Assembly (NCBI RefSeq): GCF_001976065.1
Contig: NZ_MNAH01000006.1
Span: 124,001-188,000, forward strand
Reading direction: 5' to 3'
Length of the DNA stretch: 64,000 nt
Source of the DNA: Pseudomonas putida
Lineage (GTDB): Bacteria; Pseudomonadota; Gammaproteobacteria; Pseudomonadales; Pseudomonadaceae
Shown here piece by piece: positions 43,884-52,890 of this stretch (positions within the stretch are counted from its first letter, which is position 1; every line of letters starts with the position of its first letter). Position numbers and translations under genes: made by a program. The notes beneath the pieces were generated by a model. It was not told the DNA's origin and did no database searches. It was given only the letters and a program-made list of their open reading frames with translations.

Positions 43884-43904
43884 CTGCCGCTCAAAAGCGG
43901 TCAG
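43884..43904 (-). promoter_or_regulatory. Hairpin in the rpsF leader, possible S6:S18 binding element
   Basis: On the minus strand CTGACCGCT-TTTG-AGCGGCAG folds with a bulged A, and the CCGT/AAGGAG lies just downstream. The S6:S18 leader controls this operon in many bacteria by binding the two proteins near the start; this hairpin is in the right place, but a match to the consensus was not tested. Confidence 0.35.
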
Positions 43905-44059
43905 ACAAGGAGTGAATGACACTTATGGACTTGAGGACGCTAGACACGTGGGTGCCTGCCATCACAGCAAGGGGCGCAATTGTAGAGAAGGGGCGTGGGA
44001 GGCGCAAGGGAATTGGTGATTATTTGAACAGCCACCAACTCATGCCACCCCACAAACAC

Positions 44060-44150
44060 TGTGGGAGCGGGCTTGCTCGCGAATGCGGCAGCACATCCAA
44101 CATTTTTGCTGAATGTTACTCCGCTTTCGCGAGCAAGCCCGCTCCCACAT
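44060..44150. repeat. REP doublet between rlmB and rpsF
   Basis: GTGGGAGCGGGCTTGCTCGCG and, 45 bases on, GCGAGCAAGCCCGCTCCCAC, inverted; same orientation as the pairs at 21061 and 24006. Confidence 0.85.
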
Positions 44151-44166
44151 TTTGATTGCGTCGAGC

Positions 44167-44934
44167 TTAAGACTTCTTGGCAGCAGCCTTGGCTTTGACG
44201 CTACGCTGACGCTGCGCTTCGAACAGGCACACACCGGTCGCCACGGACACGTTGAGGCTGCTGACGCTACCGGCCATCGGCAGGTTCACCAGATAGTCGC
44301 AATGCTCGCGGGTCAGGCGACGCATGCCTTTACCTTCAGCACCCATGATCAGGATGGTCGGGCCGGTCAGGTCCTGGTCATACAGGCTGACCTCGGCTTC
44401 ACCGGCCGTGCCGACAACCCACAAGCCGCGCTGCTGGAGTTTTTCCAGCGTGCGCGCCAGGTTGGTCACGGCAACCAGCGGAATCACTTCCGCTGCACCG
44501 CAGGCGATTTTTCGTACAACCGGAGTCAGGGTCGCCGACTTGTCCTTCGGCACGATCACGGCCAGCGCACCGGCGGCATCCGCGGAACGCAGGCAGGCGC
44601 CAAGGTTGTGCGGATCGGTCACGCCGTCGAGCACCAGCAACAACGGCGCGCCGTCAGTGCGATCGAGCAATTCGTCGAGCATCGCCTCGCCCCAGACCTG
44701 ACTCGGACTCACGTCCGCAACCACGCCCTGGTGCACGCCTTCAACCCAGGCGTCCATTTCGCGGCGCTCGGCCTGGCCGACCTGGACCCGGTTTTCGTTC
44801 GCCAGCTCTATCAGCGTCTGGACCCGAGGGTCGTTGCGACCTTCGGCCAACCAGATCTGCTTGACGCGCTTGGGGTGGTGACGCAGCAACGCTTCTACAG
44901 CATGCACGCCGTAGATTTTCTCCAACTGACTCAT
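44167..44934 (-). CDS. rlmB: 23S rRNA (guanosine-2251-2'-O)-methyltransferase
   Basis: SpoU-family (SPOUT) methyltransferase of 255 residues. The N-terminal substrate domain (IYGVHAVEALLRHHPKRV) precedes the catalytic domain with motif 1 NLGACLRSADAAG, motif 2 LIMGAEGKGM and motif 3 LPMAGSVSSLNVSVATGVCLFE, which form the SAM knot. It methylates G2251 in the 23S rRNA P-loop. The start overlaps the rnr stop by four bases, the classic rnr-rlmB arrangement. Confidence 0.96.
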   Translation of the reverse strand: MSQLEKIYGVHAVEALLRHHPKRVKQIWLAEGRNDPRVQTLIELANENRVQVGQAERREMDAWVEGVHQGVVADVSPSQVWGEAMLDELLDRTDGAPLLLVLDGVTDPHNLGACLRSADAAGALAVIVPKDKSATLTPVVRKIACGAAEVIPLVAVTNLARTLEKLQQRGLWVVGTAGEAEVSLYDQDLTGPTILIMGAEGKGMRRLTREHCDYLVNLPMAGSVSSLNVSVATGVCLFEAQRQRSVKAKAAAKKS

Positions 44935-47558
44935 GACTTGGCCTTAGGTTTACGCGCCCCACCGCTTTTGGCTGGGGCCGAGCCCGCTTTCGGCGGGCCT
45001 TTACGATGTTTGCTCGGTTTGGCTGGCTTGCCGCCGACGGCCTTTTCAGGCGCCGACCGTCCGGTCTTTCCCGTAGACGCCGCTTTACCGCCGCTTTTCG
45101 CGCCGGCGAGCAACGCCTGCTTCATTTCACGGCTTTTGCGCACTTCGGCGTTTTTCGCCGCAGCATCACTCGGACGATAGGCCTCGACAGCCTTTTCCTT
45201 GGCAGGACGACGACCGGCTTTCGCCGGGGCCGGTTCTGCTTCGGCCTTGGCAGCAGGCGCTGCGGTTTCGGCACCGCGTTTTTTGCGGCCGATCGGCGCG
45301 CTGATGGTTTTTTCAGCCATCTCGAAGTCGATCTTGCGCTCGTCGAGGTCGACGCGCATGACCCGCACTTCCACGGTGTCGCCCAGGCGGAAGCTGCGAC
45401 CGGTACGCTCACCGGCCAAGCGGTGGTGCACAGGATCGAAGTGGTAGTAGTCACCCGGCAGCGCGGTGACGTGCACCAGGCCTTCGACGTAGATGTCGGT
45501 CAGTTCGACGAACAGGCCAAAGCCGGTGACGGCCGTGATCACGCCCGGGAACGACTCGCCCACGCGATCTTTCATGAACTCGCACTTGAGCCAGTTCACT
45601 ACGTCGCGGGTCGCTTCGTCGGCACGGCGCTCGCTCATCGAGCACTGCTCGCCAAGCTGCTCCAGGGCCGCTTCGTCGTACGGGTAGATGCGCGCCTTCG
45701 GAATGGTCATCGCACCGGCACGGCGAACGTGCGGGGTGTTCTGCTTCGAATGGATCACGCTGCGAATCGCCCGGTGCGTGAGCAAGTCCGGGTAGCGGCG
45801 GATCGGCGAGGTGAAGTGGGTGTACGCCTCATAATTGAGGCCGAAGTGGCCCTGGTTATCGGCGCTGTACACCGCCTGGCTCAACGAGCGCAGCATCACG
45901 GTCTGGATCAGGTGGAAATCCGGACGATCCTTGATACCGGCCAGCAGCGCCTGGTAATCCTTCGGCGACGGGCCGTCCTTGCCTTTGTGCAGGGACAGGC
46001 CGAGCTCGCCGAGGAACGCACGCAGTTTTTCCAGGCGCTCCGGCGGCGGGCCGTCGTGCACGCGGTACAACGCAGGAATTTCGTGCTTCTTGAGGAATTC
46101 GGCGGTGGCCACGTTGGCCGCCAGCATGCATTCCTCGATCAGTTTGTGCGCGTCGTTACGCACGGTCGGACGGATTTCGGCGATCTTGCGCTCGGAACCG
46201 AAGATGATCCGAGTTTCCTGGGTTTCAAAATCGATCGCACCACGCACGTGACGGGCCGCCAGCAACACCTTGTACAGCGAGTACAGCTGCTTGAGGTGCG
46301 GCACCACGTCGGTGTATTCGCCACGCAGCTTGCGCCCTTCGGTGGCTTTCGGCGTTTCCAGCATCGCGCTGACCTTGTTGTAGGTCAGGCGGGCATGGGA
46401 ATGGATCACCGCTTCGTAGAAGCAGTAATCGGTCATTTCGCCAGACTTGGAGATGGTCATCTCGCAAACCATGGCCAGGCGATCGACTTGCGGGTTCAGC
46501 GAGCACAAACCGTTGGACAGCTGCTCAGGCAGCATCGGAATCACGCGCTCGGGGAAGTACACCGAGTTGCCGCGAACCTGGGCTTCGGCATCGAGTGCCG
46601 AACCGAGTTTCACGTAGCTGGATACGTCGGCAATCGCCACGTACAACTTCCAGCCACCGGAGAACAGGCGCAGCTTGCCCGGACGGGCTTCGCAGTAGAC
46701 CGCGTCATCGAAGTCGCGGGCATCTTCGCCGTCGATGGTGACGAACGGCAGATGACGCAGGTCGATGCGCTTCTCTTTGTCTTTCTCTTCGACTTCCGGC
46801 TTGAGCTTGCCGGCTTCCTTGAGCACGGCGTCAGGCCAAACGTGAGGAATGTCGTAGGTACGCAGGGCAACGTCGATCTCCATGCCCGGCGCCATGTAGT
46901 TGCCCACTACTTCAACCACATCGCCTTGCGGCTGGAAGCGTGGCGTTGGCCAGTGAGTGATCTTCACTTCGACGAACTGCCCGATCTGGGCGTTCGCGTT
47001 ACGGCCCGGCGTCACCAGCACTTCCTGCTGGATCTTCGGGTTATCCGCGACGACGAAACCGATACCGCCTTCTTCGAAGTAGCGGCCGACGATGGTCTCG
47101 TGAGCACGGGACACCACCTCGACGATCATGCCTTCGCGGCGACCGCGACGATCCAGTCCGGAAACTCGTGCCAGTGCACGGTCGCCGTCGAACACCAGGC
47201 GCATTTGTGCCGGGCTCATGAACAGGTCGTCACTGCCGTCGTCCGGCACCAGGAAGCCGAAGCCATCACGGTGACCGCTGATGCGGCCCAGGATCAGGTC
47301 GAGCTTGTCCACCGGCGCATAAGTGCCGCGACGGGTGTAAATGAGTTGTGCATCGCGCTCCATGGCGCGCAGGCGGCGGCGCAGGGCTTCGATCTGGTCT
47401 TCCGTGGTCAGACCAAACTCTTCGACCAGTTGCTCGCGGTTAGCAGGCGAACCCCGATCAGCAAGGTGCTGAAGGATCAGTTCGCGGCTAGGAATGGGGT
47501 TTTCATATTTTTCCGCTTCACGAGCGGCCTCGGGATCGAGGGACTGCCAATCGGCCAT
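44931..47558 (-). CDS. rnr: Ribonuclease R
   Basis: 3'-5' exoribonuclease of 875 residues. Domains in order: an N-terminal helix-turn-helix (about 25-85; SRELILQHLADRGSPANREQLVEEFGL), cold-shock OB domains, the RNB catalytic domain (about 265-595) with the acidic cluster TIDGEDARDFDDAVY, an S1 domain (FPGVITAVTGFGLFVELTDIYVEGL) and a very basic Ala/Lys-rich tail after about residue 750. It degrades structured RNA and rRNA and works with tmRNA. It is cotranscribed with rlmB. Length is slightly above E. coli RNase R. Confidence 0.96.
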   Translation of the reverse strand: MADWQSLDPEAAREAEKYENPIPSRELILQHLADRGSPANREQLVEEFGLTTEDQIEALRRRLRAMERDAQLIYTRRGTYAPVDKLDLILGRISGHRDGFGFLVPDDGSDDLFMSPAQMRLVFDGDRALARVSGLDRRGRREGMIVEVVSRAHETIVGRYFEEGGIGFVVADNPKIQQEVLVTPGRNANAQIGQFVEVKITHWPTPRFQPQGDVVEVVGNYMAPGMEIDVALRTYDIPHVWPDAVLKEAGKLKPEVEEKDKEKRIDLRHLPFVTIDGEDARDFDDAVYCEARPGKLRLFSGGWKLYVAIADVSSYVKLGSALDAEAQVRGNSVYFPERVIPMLPEQLSNGLCSLNPQVDRLAMVCEMTISKSGEMTDYCFYEAVIHSHARLTYNKVSAMLETPKATEGRKLRGEYTDVVPHLKQLYSLYKVLLAARHVRGAIDFETQETRIIFGSERKIAEIRPTVRNDAHKLIEECMLAANVATAEFLKKHEIPALYRVHDGPPPERLEKLRAFLGELGLSLHKGKDGPSPKDYQALLAGIKDRPDFHLIQTVMLRSLSQAVYSADNQGHFGLNYEAYTHFTSPIRRYPDLLTHRAIRSVIHSKQNTPHVRRAGAMTIPKARIYPYDEAALEQLGEQCSMSERRADEATRDVVNWLKCEFMKDRVGESFPGVITAVTGFGLFVELTDIYVEGLVHVTALPGDYYHFDPVHHRLAGERTGRSFRLGDTVEVRVMRVDLDERKIDFEMAEKTISAPIGRKKRGAETAAPAAKAEAEPAPAKAGRRPAKEKAVEAYRPSDAAAKNAEVRKSREMKQALLAGAKSGGKAASTGKTGRSAPEKAVGGKPAKPSKHRKGPPKAGSAPAKSGGARKPKAKS

Positions 47559-47719
47559 TAGAGAGTTTTCACCTTGTCTATATACGGGTTAGTTTGGCAT
47601 AGGCGTAATGAAACGGGAAATTTCAGGCTAAGACGCCTTATCTAAAGCCCTTTATCGACACCAGAAGGTTGATTTGAATACCACTGGTGAAATTTTTCAG
47701 GTTTTTTTGGTGTCGGGGG

Positions 47720-47748
47720 TTTACAGTTAAAAAGACGCTCCGTATAGT
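47720..47748 (+). promoter_or_regulatory. Sigma-70 promoter of first tRNA-Leu
   Basis: TTTACA and TATAGT separated by exactly 17 bases, 35 bases before the tRNA, followed by a GC-rich discriminator (GCGCG), as expected for a stringently controlled stable-RNA promoter. Confidence 0.85.
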
Positions 47749-47783
47749 GCGCGCCATCGACGACGGACAACGTTGCCGATACT

Positions 47784-47870
47784 GCCCAGATGGTGAAATT
47801 GGTAGACACGCCAGCTTCAGGTGCTGGTGACCGCAAGGTCGTGGAAGTTCGAGTCTTCTTCTGGGCACCA
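47784..47870 (+). tRNA. tRNA-Leu (anticodon CAG), copy 1
   Basis: An 87-base sequence folding as a class II tRNA: acceptor GCCCAGA/TCTGGGC, D-arm, anticodon stem CCAGC/GCTGG with loop TTCAGGT (anticodon CAG, reading CUG), a long variable arm (GACCGCAAGGTC), T-arm with GTTCGAGTC, and encoded CCA. CUG is the major Leu codon in high-GC Pseudomonas. It is identical to the second copy 254 bases downstream. Confidence 0.97.
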
Positions 47871-47909
47871 ATTTCGAGCTTGAGATTAGTTCAATTTCAA
47901 GGCTCACAC

Positions 47910-47934
47910 AAAAACCCGCGAAAGCGGGTTTTTG
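47910..47934 (+). terminator. Terminator after first tRNA-Leu
   Basis: AAAACCCGC/GCGGGTTTT hairpin with a GAAA loop followed by T-rich sequence, 40 bases after the tRNA. Confidence 0.88.
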
Positions 47935-47972
47935 CATTTTGGAGATCTGATTTAATAATTTTAAATCAGGGG

Positions 47973-48001
47973 TTTACAGATCAAATTGCTCTCCGTATAG
48001 T
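47973..48001 (+). promoter_or_regulatory. Sigma-70 promoter of second tRNA-Leu
   Basis: TTTACA and TATAGT with a 17-base spacer, the same hexamers and spacing as for the first copy; the last bases of the spacer (CTCCG) are also shared but most of it differs. Confidence 0.85.
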
Positions 48002-48037
48002 GCGCCACATCAACAGCGGCAACGCTAGTGATGAAAT

Positions 48038-48124
48038 GCCCAGATGGTGAAATTGGTAGACACGCCAGCTTCAGGTGCTGGTGACCGCAAGGTCGTGGAA
48101 GTTCGAGTCTTCTTCTGGGCACCA
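48038..48124 (+). tRNA. tRNA-Leu (anticodon CAG), copy 2
   Basis: Base-for-base identical to the copy at 47784, with its own promoter and terminator. CCA is encoded. Confidence 0.97.
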
Positions 48125-48158
48125 ATTCAAATTCAAGGTTACGGCCTTGAATTTCACA

Positions 48159-48182
48159 GAAACCCGCGACAGCGGGTTTTTG
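48159..48182 (+). terminator. Terminator after second tRNA-Leu
   Basis: AAACCCGC/GCGGGTTT hairpin with a GACA loop and following T-run, differing from the first terminator in its loop. Confidence 0.85.
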
Positions 48183-48228
48183 CGTTTCCGGGGTTTGAAA
48201 ACCTGCCCGCACAGAGCCCATTTGAGAA

Positions 48229-48248
48229 ACAATATCGTTTATCATTGT
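48229..48248. promoter_or_regulatory. Possible Fur-type box upstream of the iron ABC genes
   Basis: CAATATCGTTTATCATTG, about 40 bases before the binding-protein ATG, contains ATCGTTTATCATT, which partly matches the Fur consensus of repeated GATAAT. The match is imperfect and was judged by eye. Confidence 0.3.
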
Positions 48249-48286
48249 TGCAAGTTTTTGCAATGCGACAGTGAGGAACCCTGCGA

Positions 48287-49297
48287 ATGATGTTTCGAAA
48301 TACCCTGCGCCGCGGCTTGACCACCACCCTGCTCGGCCTGGCGCTCGCCACTCCCCTCATTCAGGCCGCCGATCCTGTTTCCCTGACGCTCTATAACGGC
48401 CAGCACAAGGAAGTCGGCGATGCTGTCGCCAAAGCCTTCGAAGCCAAGACCGGCATTCACGTCAATGTGCGCAAGGGCAGCAGCAACCAGCTCGCCAGCC
48501 AGGTGGTCGAAGAAGGTGATCGCTCCCCTGCCGACGTGATCTACACCGAAGAGTCGCCGCCGCTGAACAAGCTCGGCGAGCAAGGCCTGCTGGCCAAGGC
48601 CGATGACGCCACGCTGGCAGTGCTGCCCAAGGACTATGTTGCCGGCAACGGCACCTGGATTGGCGTCACTGCCCGGGTGCGCGTCGTCGCGTTCAACCCG
48701 AAACTGATCGACGAGAAAGACCTGCCGAAGTCAGTGATGGAATTCTCCGATCCAAAATGGCAAGGCAAGGTCGGCTTCGTACCCACCAGCGGTGCGTTCC
48801 AGGAACAAGCCGTGGCAATCATCAAGGTGCATGGCATGGAGGCGGCCGAAGAATGGCTGACCGGCCTGCGCGCCTTCGGCAAGACCTACAGTAACAACAT
48901 GGTTGCACTCAAAGCCGTGGAAAACGGCGAAGTGGCGACGGTACTGGTGAACAACTACTACTGGTTCGCCTTGCAACGTGAAAAAGGCCAGCTCGATTCG
49001 AAACTGCATTACTTCACCGGCGGCGACGTCGGCGGCCTGATTACCGTATCGAGTGCGGCCGTGCTGAAATCCAGCAAACATCCAAAAGAAGCCCAGCAAC
49101 TGCTCGCCTACATGGCCAGCGAAGAAGGCCAGCGCGTGATCACCCAGACCACCGCCGAATACCCGCTGCATAAAGGCATGCAATCGGATCGTGGCCTCAA
49201 GCCGTTCAGCGAACTGCAAGCACCGAAAGTCACACCTGCCGACCTCGGCAATGCCGAAGAAGCCCTGGACCTTGAACGCGAGGTTGGCCTGAACTGA
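48287..49297 (+). CDS. Iron(III)-type ABC transporter periplasmic binding protein
   Basis: Protein of 336 residues of the FbpA/AfuA/HitA group. The signal peptide (about 1-27, ending LIQA) precedes LTLYNGQHKEVGDAVAKAFEAKTGIHV, the usual start of these type-II binding proteins. YTEESPPLNKLGEQGLL and NNYYWFALQ contain tyrosines like the iron-binding pair of FbpA. It delivers ferric ion, possibly with citrate or phosphate, to the permease encoded just downstream, with which it overlaps by one base. GAGGA precedes the ATG. Other members of the fold bind sulfonates, thiamine or spermidine, so iron is inferred. Confidence 0.83.
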   Translation: MMFRNTLRRGLTTTLLGLALATPLIQAADPVSLTLYNGQHKEVGDAVAKAFEAKTGIHVNVRKGSSNQLASQVVEEGDRSPADVIYTEESPPLNKLGEQGLLAKADDATLAVLPKDYVAGNGTWIGVTARVRVVAFNPKLIDEKDLPKSVMEFSDPKWQGKVGFVPTSGAFQEQAVAIIKVHGMEAAEEWLTGLRAFGKTYSNNMVALKAVENGEVATVLVNNYYWFALQREKGQLDSKLHYFTGGDVGGLITVSSAAVLKSSKHPKEAQQLLAYMASEEGQRVITQTTAEYPLHKGMQSDRGLKPFSELQAPKVTPADLGNAEEALDLEREVGLN

Positions 49298-50862
49298 TGA
49301 GCGCATCGCTAACCGCCCCTGCCTCTTATGGCCAGTACGTGCCAAGGCGCAAGCGGCCGTCCATCTGGCTGGTACTGCCGGTTCTGCTACTGGTCGTGCT
49401 CAGCTTGCTGCCCCTGGCTTACGTCGGCCTGAAGGCCTGGCAAGCGGGCTGGGCCGAAGCGCTGCACCTGCTGTGGCGGCCATATGTGTTCGGCCTGTTG
49501 CGCAATACCTTGGCGCTGATGGTTGGCGTTACGCTGGCCTGCGGCGTGATCGGCCTGTCGCTGGCCTGGCTGCTGGAACGCAGCAATTTGCCGGGGCGGC
49601 GCTTGTGGGGCGTGATCCTGTGCTTGCCGTTCGCCGTGCCGGCGTTTGTCAGCAGTTTTACCTGGGTGTCGCTGAGCGCTCATTTCGAAGGGCTTGGCGG
49701 GGCGATCCTGGTGATGAGCCTGTCCAAATACCCGCTGATTTTTCTGCCGGTCGCAGCCACCCTGCGCAATCTCGACCCCTCCCTGGAAGAGTCGGCCCGC
49801 ACCCTGGGGCAGAATCGCTGGGGGGTATTTTTCCGTGTCACCCTGCCGCTGCTCTGGCCTTCGCTGCTGGCGGGGTCGCTGCTGATTGCCCTGCACATGC
49901 TGGTGGAATTCGGCGCGCTGTCGATTATTGGCCTGCAGACCTTCACCACCGCGATCTATCAACAGTTCGAACTGGAGTTCAGTAACGCCAACGCCGCGAT
50001 GCTCTCGGCGGTGCTGCTGGCGCTGTGCCTGATGTTGCTGTGGCTGGAGCTTCGCGTTCGCGGCAAGGGCCGGCACGTGCGCACAGGCCAGGGTGCGGCG
50101 CGCCAGGCGGAACAGGTTCGGTTGGGCCCCTGGATGGTGGCCGGGCAACTGTATTGCCTGTTGCTGGCGATCATCGGCAGTGGCATTCCACTGGGGATGC
50201 TGGCGTACTGGCTGGCCGTGGGCTCGTCGGCGGCATTTCCGGTGGCGGCCATCGGCGAGGCGCTGCTTTCATCCCTGGCACTGTCGTTGGGCGGCGCGGG
50301 GCTATGCCTTGTTCTGGCGTTGCCGGTGGGACTGCTGGTGGTGCGCTACAAAGGCCCGTTGGCGATTTGGGCCGAACGCCTGCCCTATCTGCTGCACGCG
50401 CTACCAGGACTGGTGATCGCGCTGACCCTGGTGTACTTCGCGTTGCACTATGTGCCAGCGCTGTACCAGACGTCGATGCTGTTGCTGATCGCTTACGCGC
50501 TACTGTTCTTGCCGCTGGCCCAGGCGCCAATACGCACAGCACTGAACAAGGCCGCTCCGCAACTGGAAGAAGCGGCACGCACCTTGGGCGCATCTTCGTT
50601 CAGTGCGTTTTGCCGGGTGACGTTGCCGATCATCTTTCCGGCGCTGGGAGCGGCGTTTGCACTGGTGTTCCTGGATGCGATGAAGGAGCTGACGGCGACC
50701 TTGCTGTTGAGCCCGACCGGGCTCAATACCCTGGCCACGGAGGTCTGGGCGCATACCGCGAATGTGGAGTTTGCGGCGGCGGCGCCTTATGCGGCGTTGT
50801 TGATTCTGGTATCGGGGTTGCCGGTTTATTTGCTTACGACCCGGATGTATTTGAGTCGTTGA
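49297..50862 (+). CDS. Iron(III)-type ABC transporter permease (FbpB-like)
   Basis: Inner-membrane protein of 521 residues with about twelve hydrophobic segments: two BPD_transp_1 halves fused in one chain, as in FbpB/AfuB. Each half has an ATPase-contact EAA loop: LEESARTLGQNRWGVFFRVTLPL and LEEAARTLGASSFSAFCRVTLPI. The start overlaps the binding protein stop by one base. No ATPase gene follows; the next features are a REP pair and an opposite-strand chemoreceptor. The ATPase must come from elsewhere in the genome. Confidence 0.88.
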   Translation: MSASLTAPASYGQYVPRRKRPSIWLVLPVLLLVVLSLLPLAYVGLKAWQAGWAEALHLLWRPYVFGLLRNTLALMVGVTLACGVIGLSLAWLLERSNLPGRRLWGVILCLPFAVPAFVSSFTWVSLSAHFEGLGGAILVMSLSKYPLIFLPVAATLRNLDPSLEESARTLGQNRWGVFFRVTLPLLWPSLLAGSLLIALHMLVEFGALSIIGLQTFTTAIYQQFELEFSNANAAMLSAVLLALCLMLLWLELRVRGKGRHVRTGQGAARQAEQVRLGPWMVAGQLYCLLLAIIGSGIPLGMLAYWLAVGSSAAFPVAAIGEALLSSLALSLGGAGLCLVLALPVGLLVVRYKGPLAIWAERLPYLLHALPGLVIALTLVYFALHYVPALYQTSMLLLIAYALLFLPLAQAPIRTALNKAAPQLEEAARTLGASSFSAFCRVTLPIIFPALGAAFALVFLDAMKELTATLLLSPTGLNTLATEVWAHTANVEFAAAAPYAALLILVSGLPVYLLTTRMYLSR

Positions 50863-50868
50863 GTCCGT

Positions 50869-50940
50869 CATCGCGAGCAGGATCGCTGCCACAGGTCTCG
50901 GTAGATCAACAGTGGGAGCGAGCCTGCTCGCGATGAGGCC
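50869..50940. repeat. REP doublet between the permease and chemoreceptor genes
   Basis: TCGCGAGCAGGATCGCTGCC and, about 25 bases on, GTGGGAGCGAGCCTGCTCGCG in inverted orientation, between convergent genes, where it may also act as a shared 3' hairpin. Confidence 0.78.
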
Positions 50941-50955
50941 CGCCCGGACAACCCA

Positions 50956-52890
50956 TCAAGCCCTGAACTGCCCCAGGCTCGCTTTCAACTGCGCCGCCAG
51001 GCCATCGAGCACCTTGCCGCTGGCCGTGGTTTCCACCACCGCCTGGGCCGCCTTCTCGGCCTGCACATGAATGGTCTCGACCCGACCGCGTACCGCCTGG
51101 GCTCCGCGGGCCTGGTGCTCGGCGGCCTGGGTCGCCAGACCGATCGCCGTGTGCACCTGCTCGACCGAAGCCTGCACCGATTGCTGCAACCGCGCACTGT
51201 CACGCAGGACCAGAAGGCCCTCACTGGCCTGACGCCCGGCCTGGCCGATGGCCGCCACGGCTTCACGTGCGCCTTGCTGCAACGCCACGATATGCGCCTG
51301 GATATCGCCGGTGGAGCTTTGCGTCTTGCTCGCCAACGCACGCACCTCATCAGCCACCACCGCAAACCCGCGCCCGGTTTCGCCCGCACGCGCCGCCTCA
51401 ATGGCCGCGTTCAGCGCCAGCAGGTTGGTCTGCTCGGCAATACCGTGGATCACCGTCAGTACCACTTCGATCTGCTCACTCTGCTGCGCCAGGCGCTCGA
51501 TCACTTGCGCCCCGGTTTCGACCTGGCCGGCCAACGCTTCAATCAGGTTGCCGACTTTCGCCGAGGTCCGGGTGTTTTCGTCGGTGGCCTGACGAATATC
51601 CACCACCTGCTTCAGCGCCGCTTGCATGGCCTGGCTTTCGGACTGCGCCTCATCCGCCATGCGCGACAAGGCCCGCAGGCTTTCAGCTACCTCATCGCGC
51701 TGCATGCCTGCCGCCGCATCGGCCCCCGCGTTACGCAGCGTCATGGCGCCGATTTCCACACCGGTACGCTGAGCGACATCACCCGCCTCGCGCACGATCG
51801 GCTGCAACTTGTCGACAAAACGATTGACCGCCGAAGCCATGTCACCGATTTCATCCTTGCTGCTGATCTGCACGCGCTTGGTCAGATCGCCCTCGCCCGC
51901 CGCCAGGTCGTCCATGGCGACAATCAACATCTTCAGGCGATTGACCACTCGACGCCCGAGCACGACCGCCAGCAACAGCAGGACACCAAAACCCACCACC
52001 GCCAGGCTCAAGCCGATACGCCAGCGCAAGGTTGCCGCGGCCTCCTGCACGGTGCCGGTGGTGTTGGCTTTCATTTCAGCGGCCGTGGACTGGGCCGATT
52101 GCAGACGCGCACGCATGGCGGCAGCGCTGTCGGCCGCTGCGCCTTTCAGGCTGTCGCCTACCAGTTGGTCGCCACTGGCGATCAAGGCCGCAAAGCGCTT
52201 GTCCAGCGCCGCCAGATCGGCCTCCACCGAGGCCGTCGAAACGCCCATCAGGACCTTGCCGATTTCCACGCCATTAGGGTTGATCGTGGCCTCGATGTAG
52301 AAGACCGACGGATCGTTCTTCGCGGCGTCCAGCACCTTGTCCAGCGCGCGGTCGCCCTGGCCTTTTTCCAGCAGGGCCTTGTTGATCGGGTTTTCCCGGT
52401 TGAGGTAGCGCGTCAGATGCTGGCCCGTGGCGTCGTCGTACACCACAAACAGGACGTTGGGGTTGCGCTGGGCCCGACGGGCAAATTCGGACAAGGTCGG
52501 AACGTCGTTGTCCCACATGGCGCGCGGAGCCACCGAGGCCAGGAGCTGCGCCATGTCGCTGGCAGAGTCCTTCAGGTCTTTTTCCAGGGTCGAACGCAAC
52601 TGTGCCTGCTCGTCCTTCAGCCGCGCAGACAAGCCAGCGGTAAGGCGCTGACGCGTACTGGCGGACAGGCTGTCGAGGCTCGACGTGACTTCACGCCCAG
52701 CCTGCTCAAGTTCACCGGAGAGTTTTTGACTGTCCGCGCCCAGGCGCTGACCGAGATCGGCTTCCAGCGCGGTCACGGTGCTCCGGGTCAGCGCGACCGC
52801 CACCAGTACCTGCACCAAAAGGGCGATACCGAGGGTAACGAATACGGGCCGCAACAAACGGCTTTGTAACAATGAGAGAACGGCCGACAC
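50956..52890 (-). CDS. Methyl-accepting chemotaxis protein
   Basis: Chemoreceptor of 644 residues. Transmembrane helix 1 is about 14-36, a periplasmic sensing region about 40-288, helix 2 about 290-312 (GLSLAVVGFGVLLLLAVVLG), HAMP to about 370, then the signalling domain. The tip carries the conserved NLLALNAAIEAARAGETGRGFAVVADEVRALA. It ends in FRA without a CheR-tethering pentapeptide. The start is a GTG at 52890 with GAGGG eight bases upstream. Ligand is unknown; the sensor looks like a single-helical-bundle or PAS-like type and was not assigned. Opposite strand to the iron transporter. Confidence 0.9.
   Translation of the reverse strand: MSAVLSLLQSRLLRPVFVTLGIALLVQVLVAVALTRSTVTALEADLGQRLGADSQKLSGELEQAGREVTSSLDSLSASTRQRLTAGLSARLKDEQAQLRSTLEKDLKDSASDMAQLLASVAPRAMWDNDVPTLSEFARRAQRNPNVLFVVYDDATGQHLTRYLNRENPINKALLEKGQGDRALDKVLDAAKNDPSVFYIEATINPNGVEIGKVLMGVSTASVEADLAALDKRFAALIASGDQLVGDSLKGAAADSAAAMRARLQSAQSTAAEMKANTTGTVQEAAATLRWRIGLSLAVVGFGVLLLLAVVLGRRVVNRLKMLIVAMDDLAAGEGDLTKRVQISSKDEIGDMASAVNRFVDKLQPIVREAGDVAQRTGVEIGAMTLRNAGADAAAGMQRDEVAESLRALSRMADEAQSESQAMQAALKQVVDIRQATDENTRTSAKVGNLIEALAGQVETGAQVIERLAQQSEQIEVVLTVIHGIAEQTNLLALNAAIEAARAGETGRGFAVVADEVRALASKTQSSTGDIQAHIVALQQGAREAVAAIGQAGRQASEGLLVLRDSARLQQSVQASVEQVHTAIGLATQAAEHQARGAQAVRGRVETIHVQAEKAAQAVVETTASGKVLDGLAAQLKASLGQFRA

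Larger units (their letters stand above)
43861..44166. other. Intergenic region: rpsF leader and REP pair
   Basis: About 300 bases between rpsF and rlmB. The part nearest rpsF is the operon leader, containing a hairpin (43884-43904). The distal part holds a REP doublet. No gene is visible. Confidence 0.5.

Noticed and set aside
45006..47561. Plus-strand open frame of 851 residues
   Set aside because: Antisense to rnr; the real gene has all RNase R motifs.
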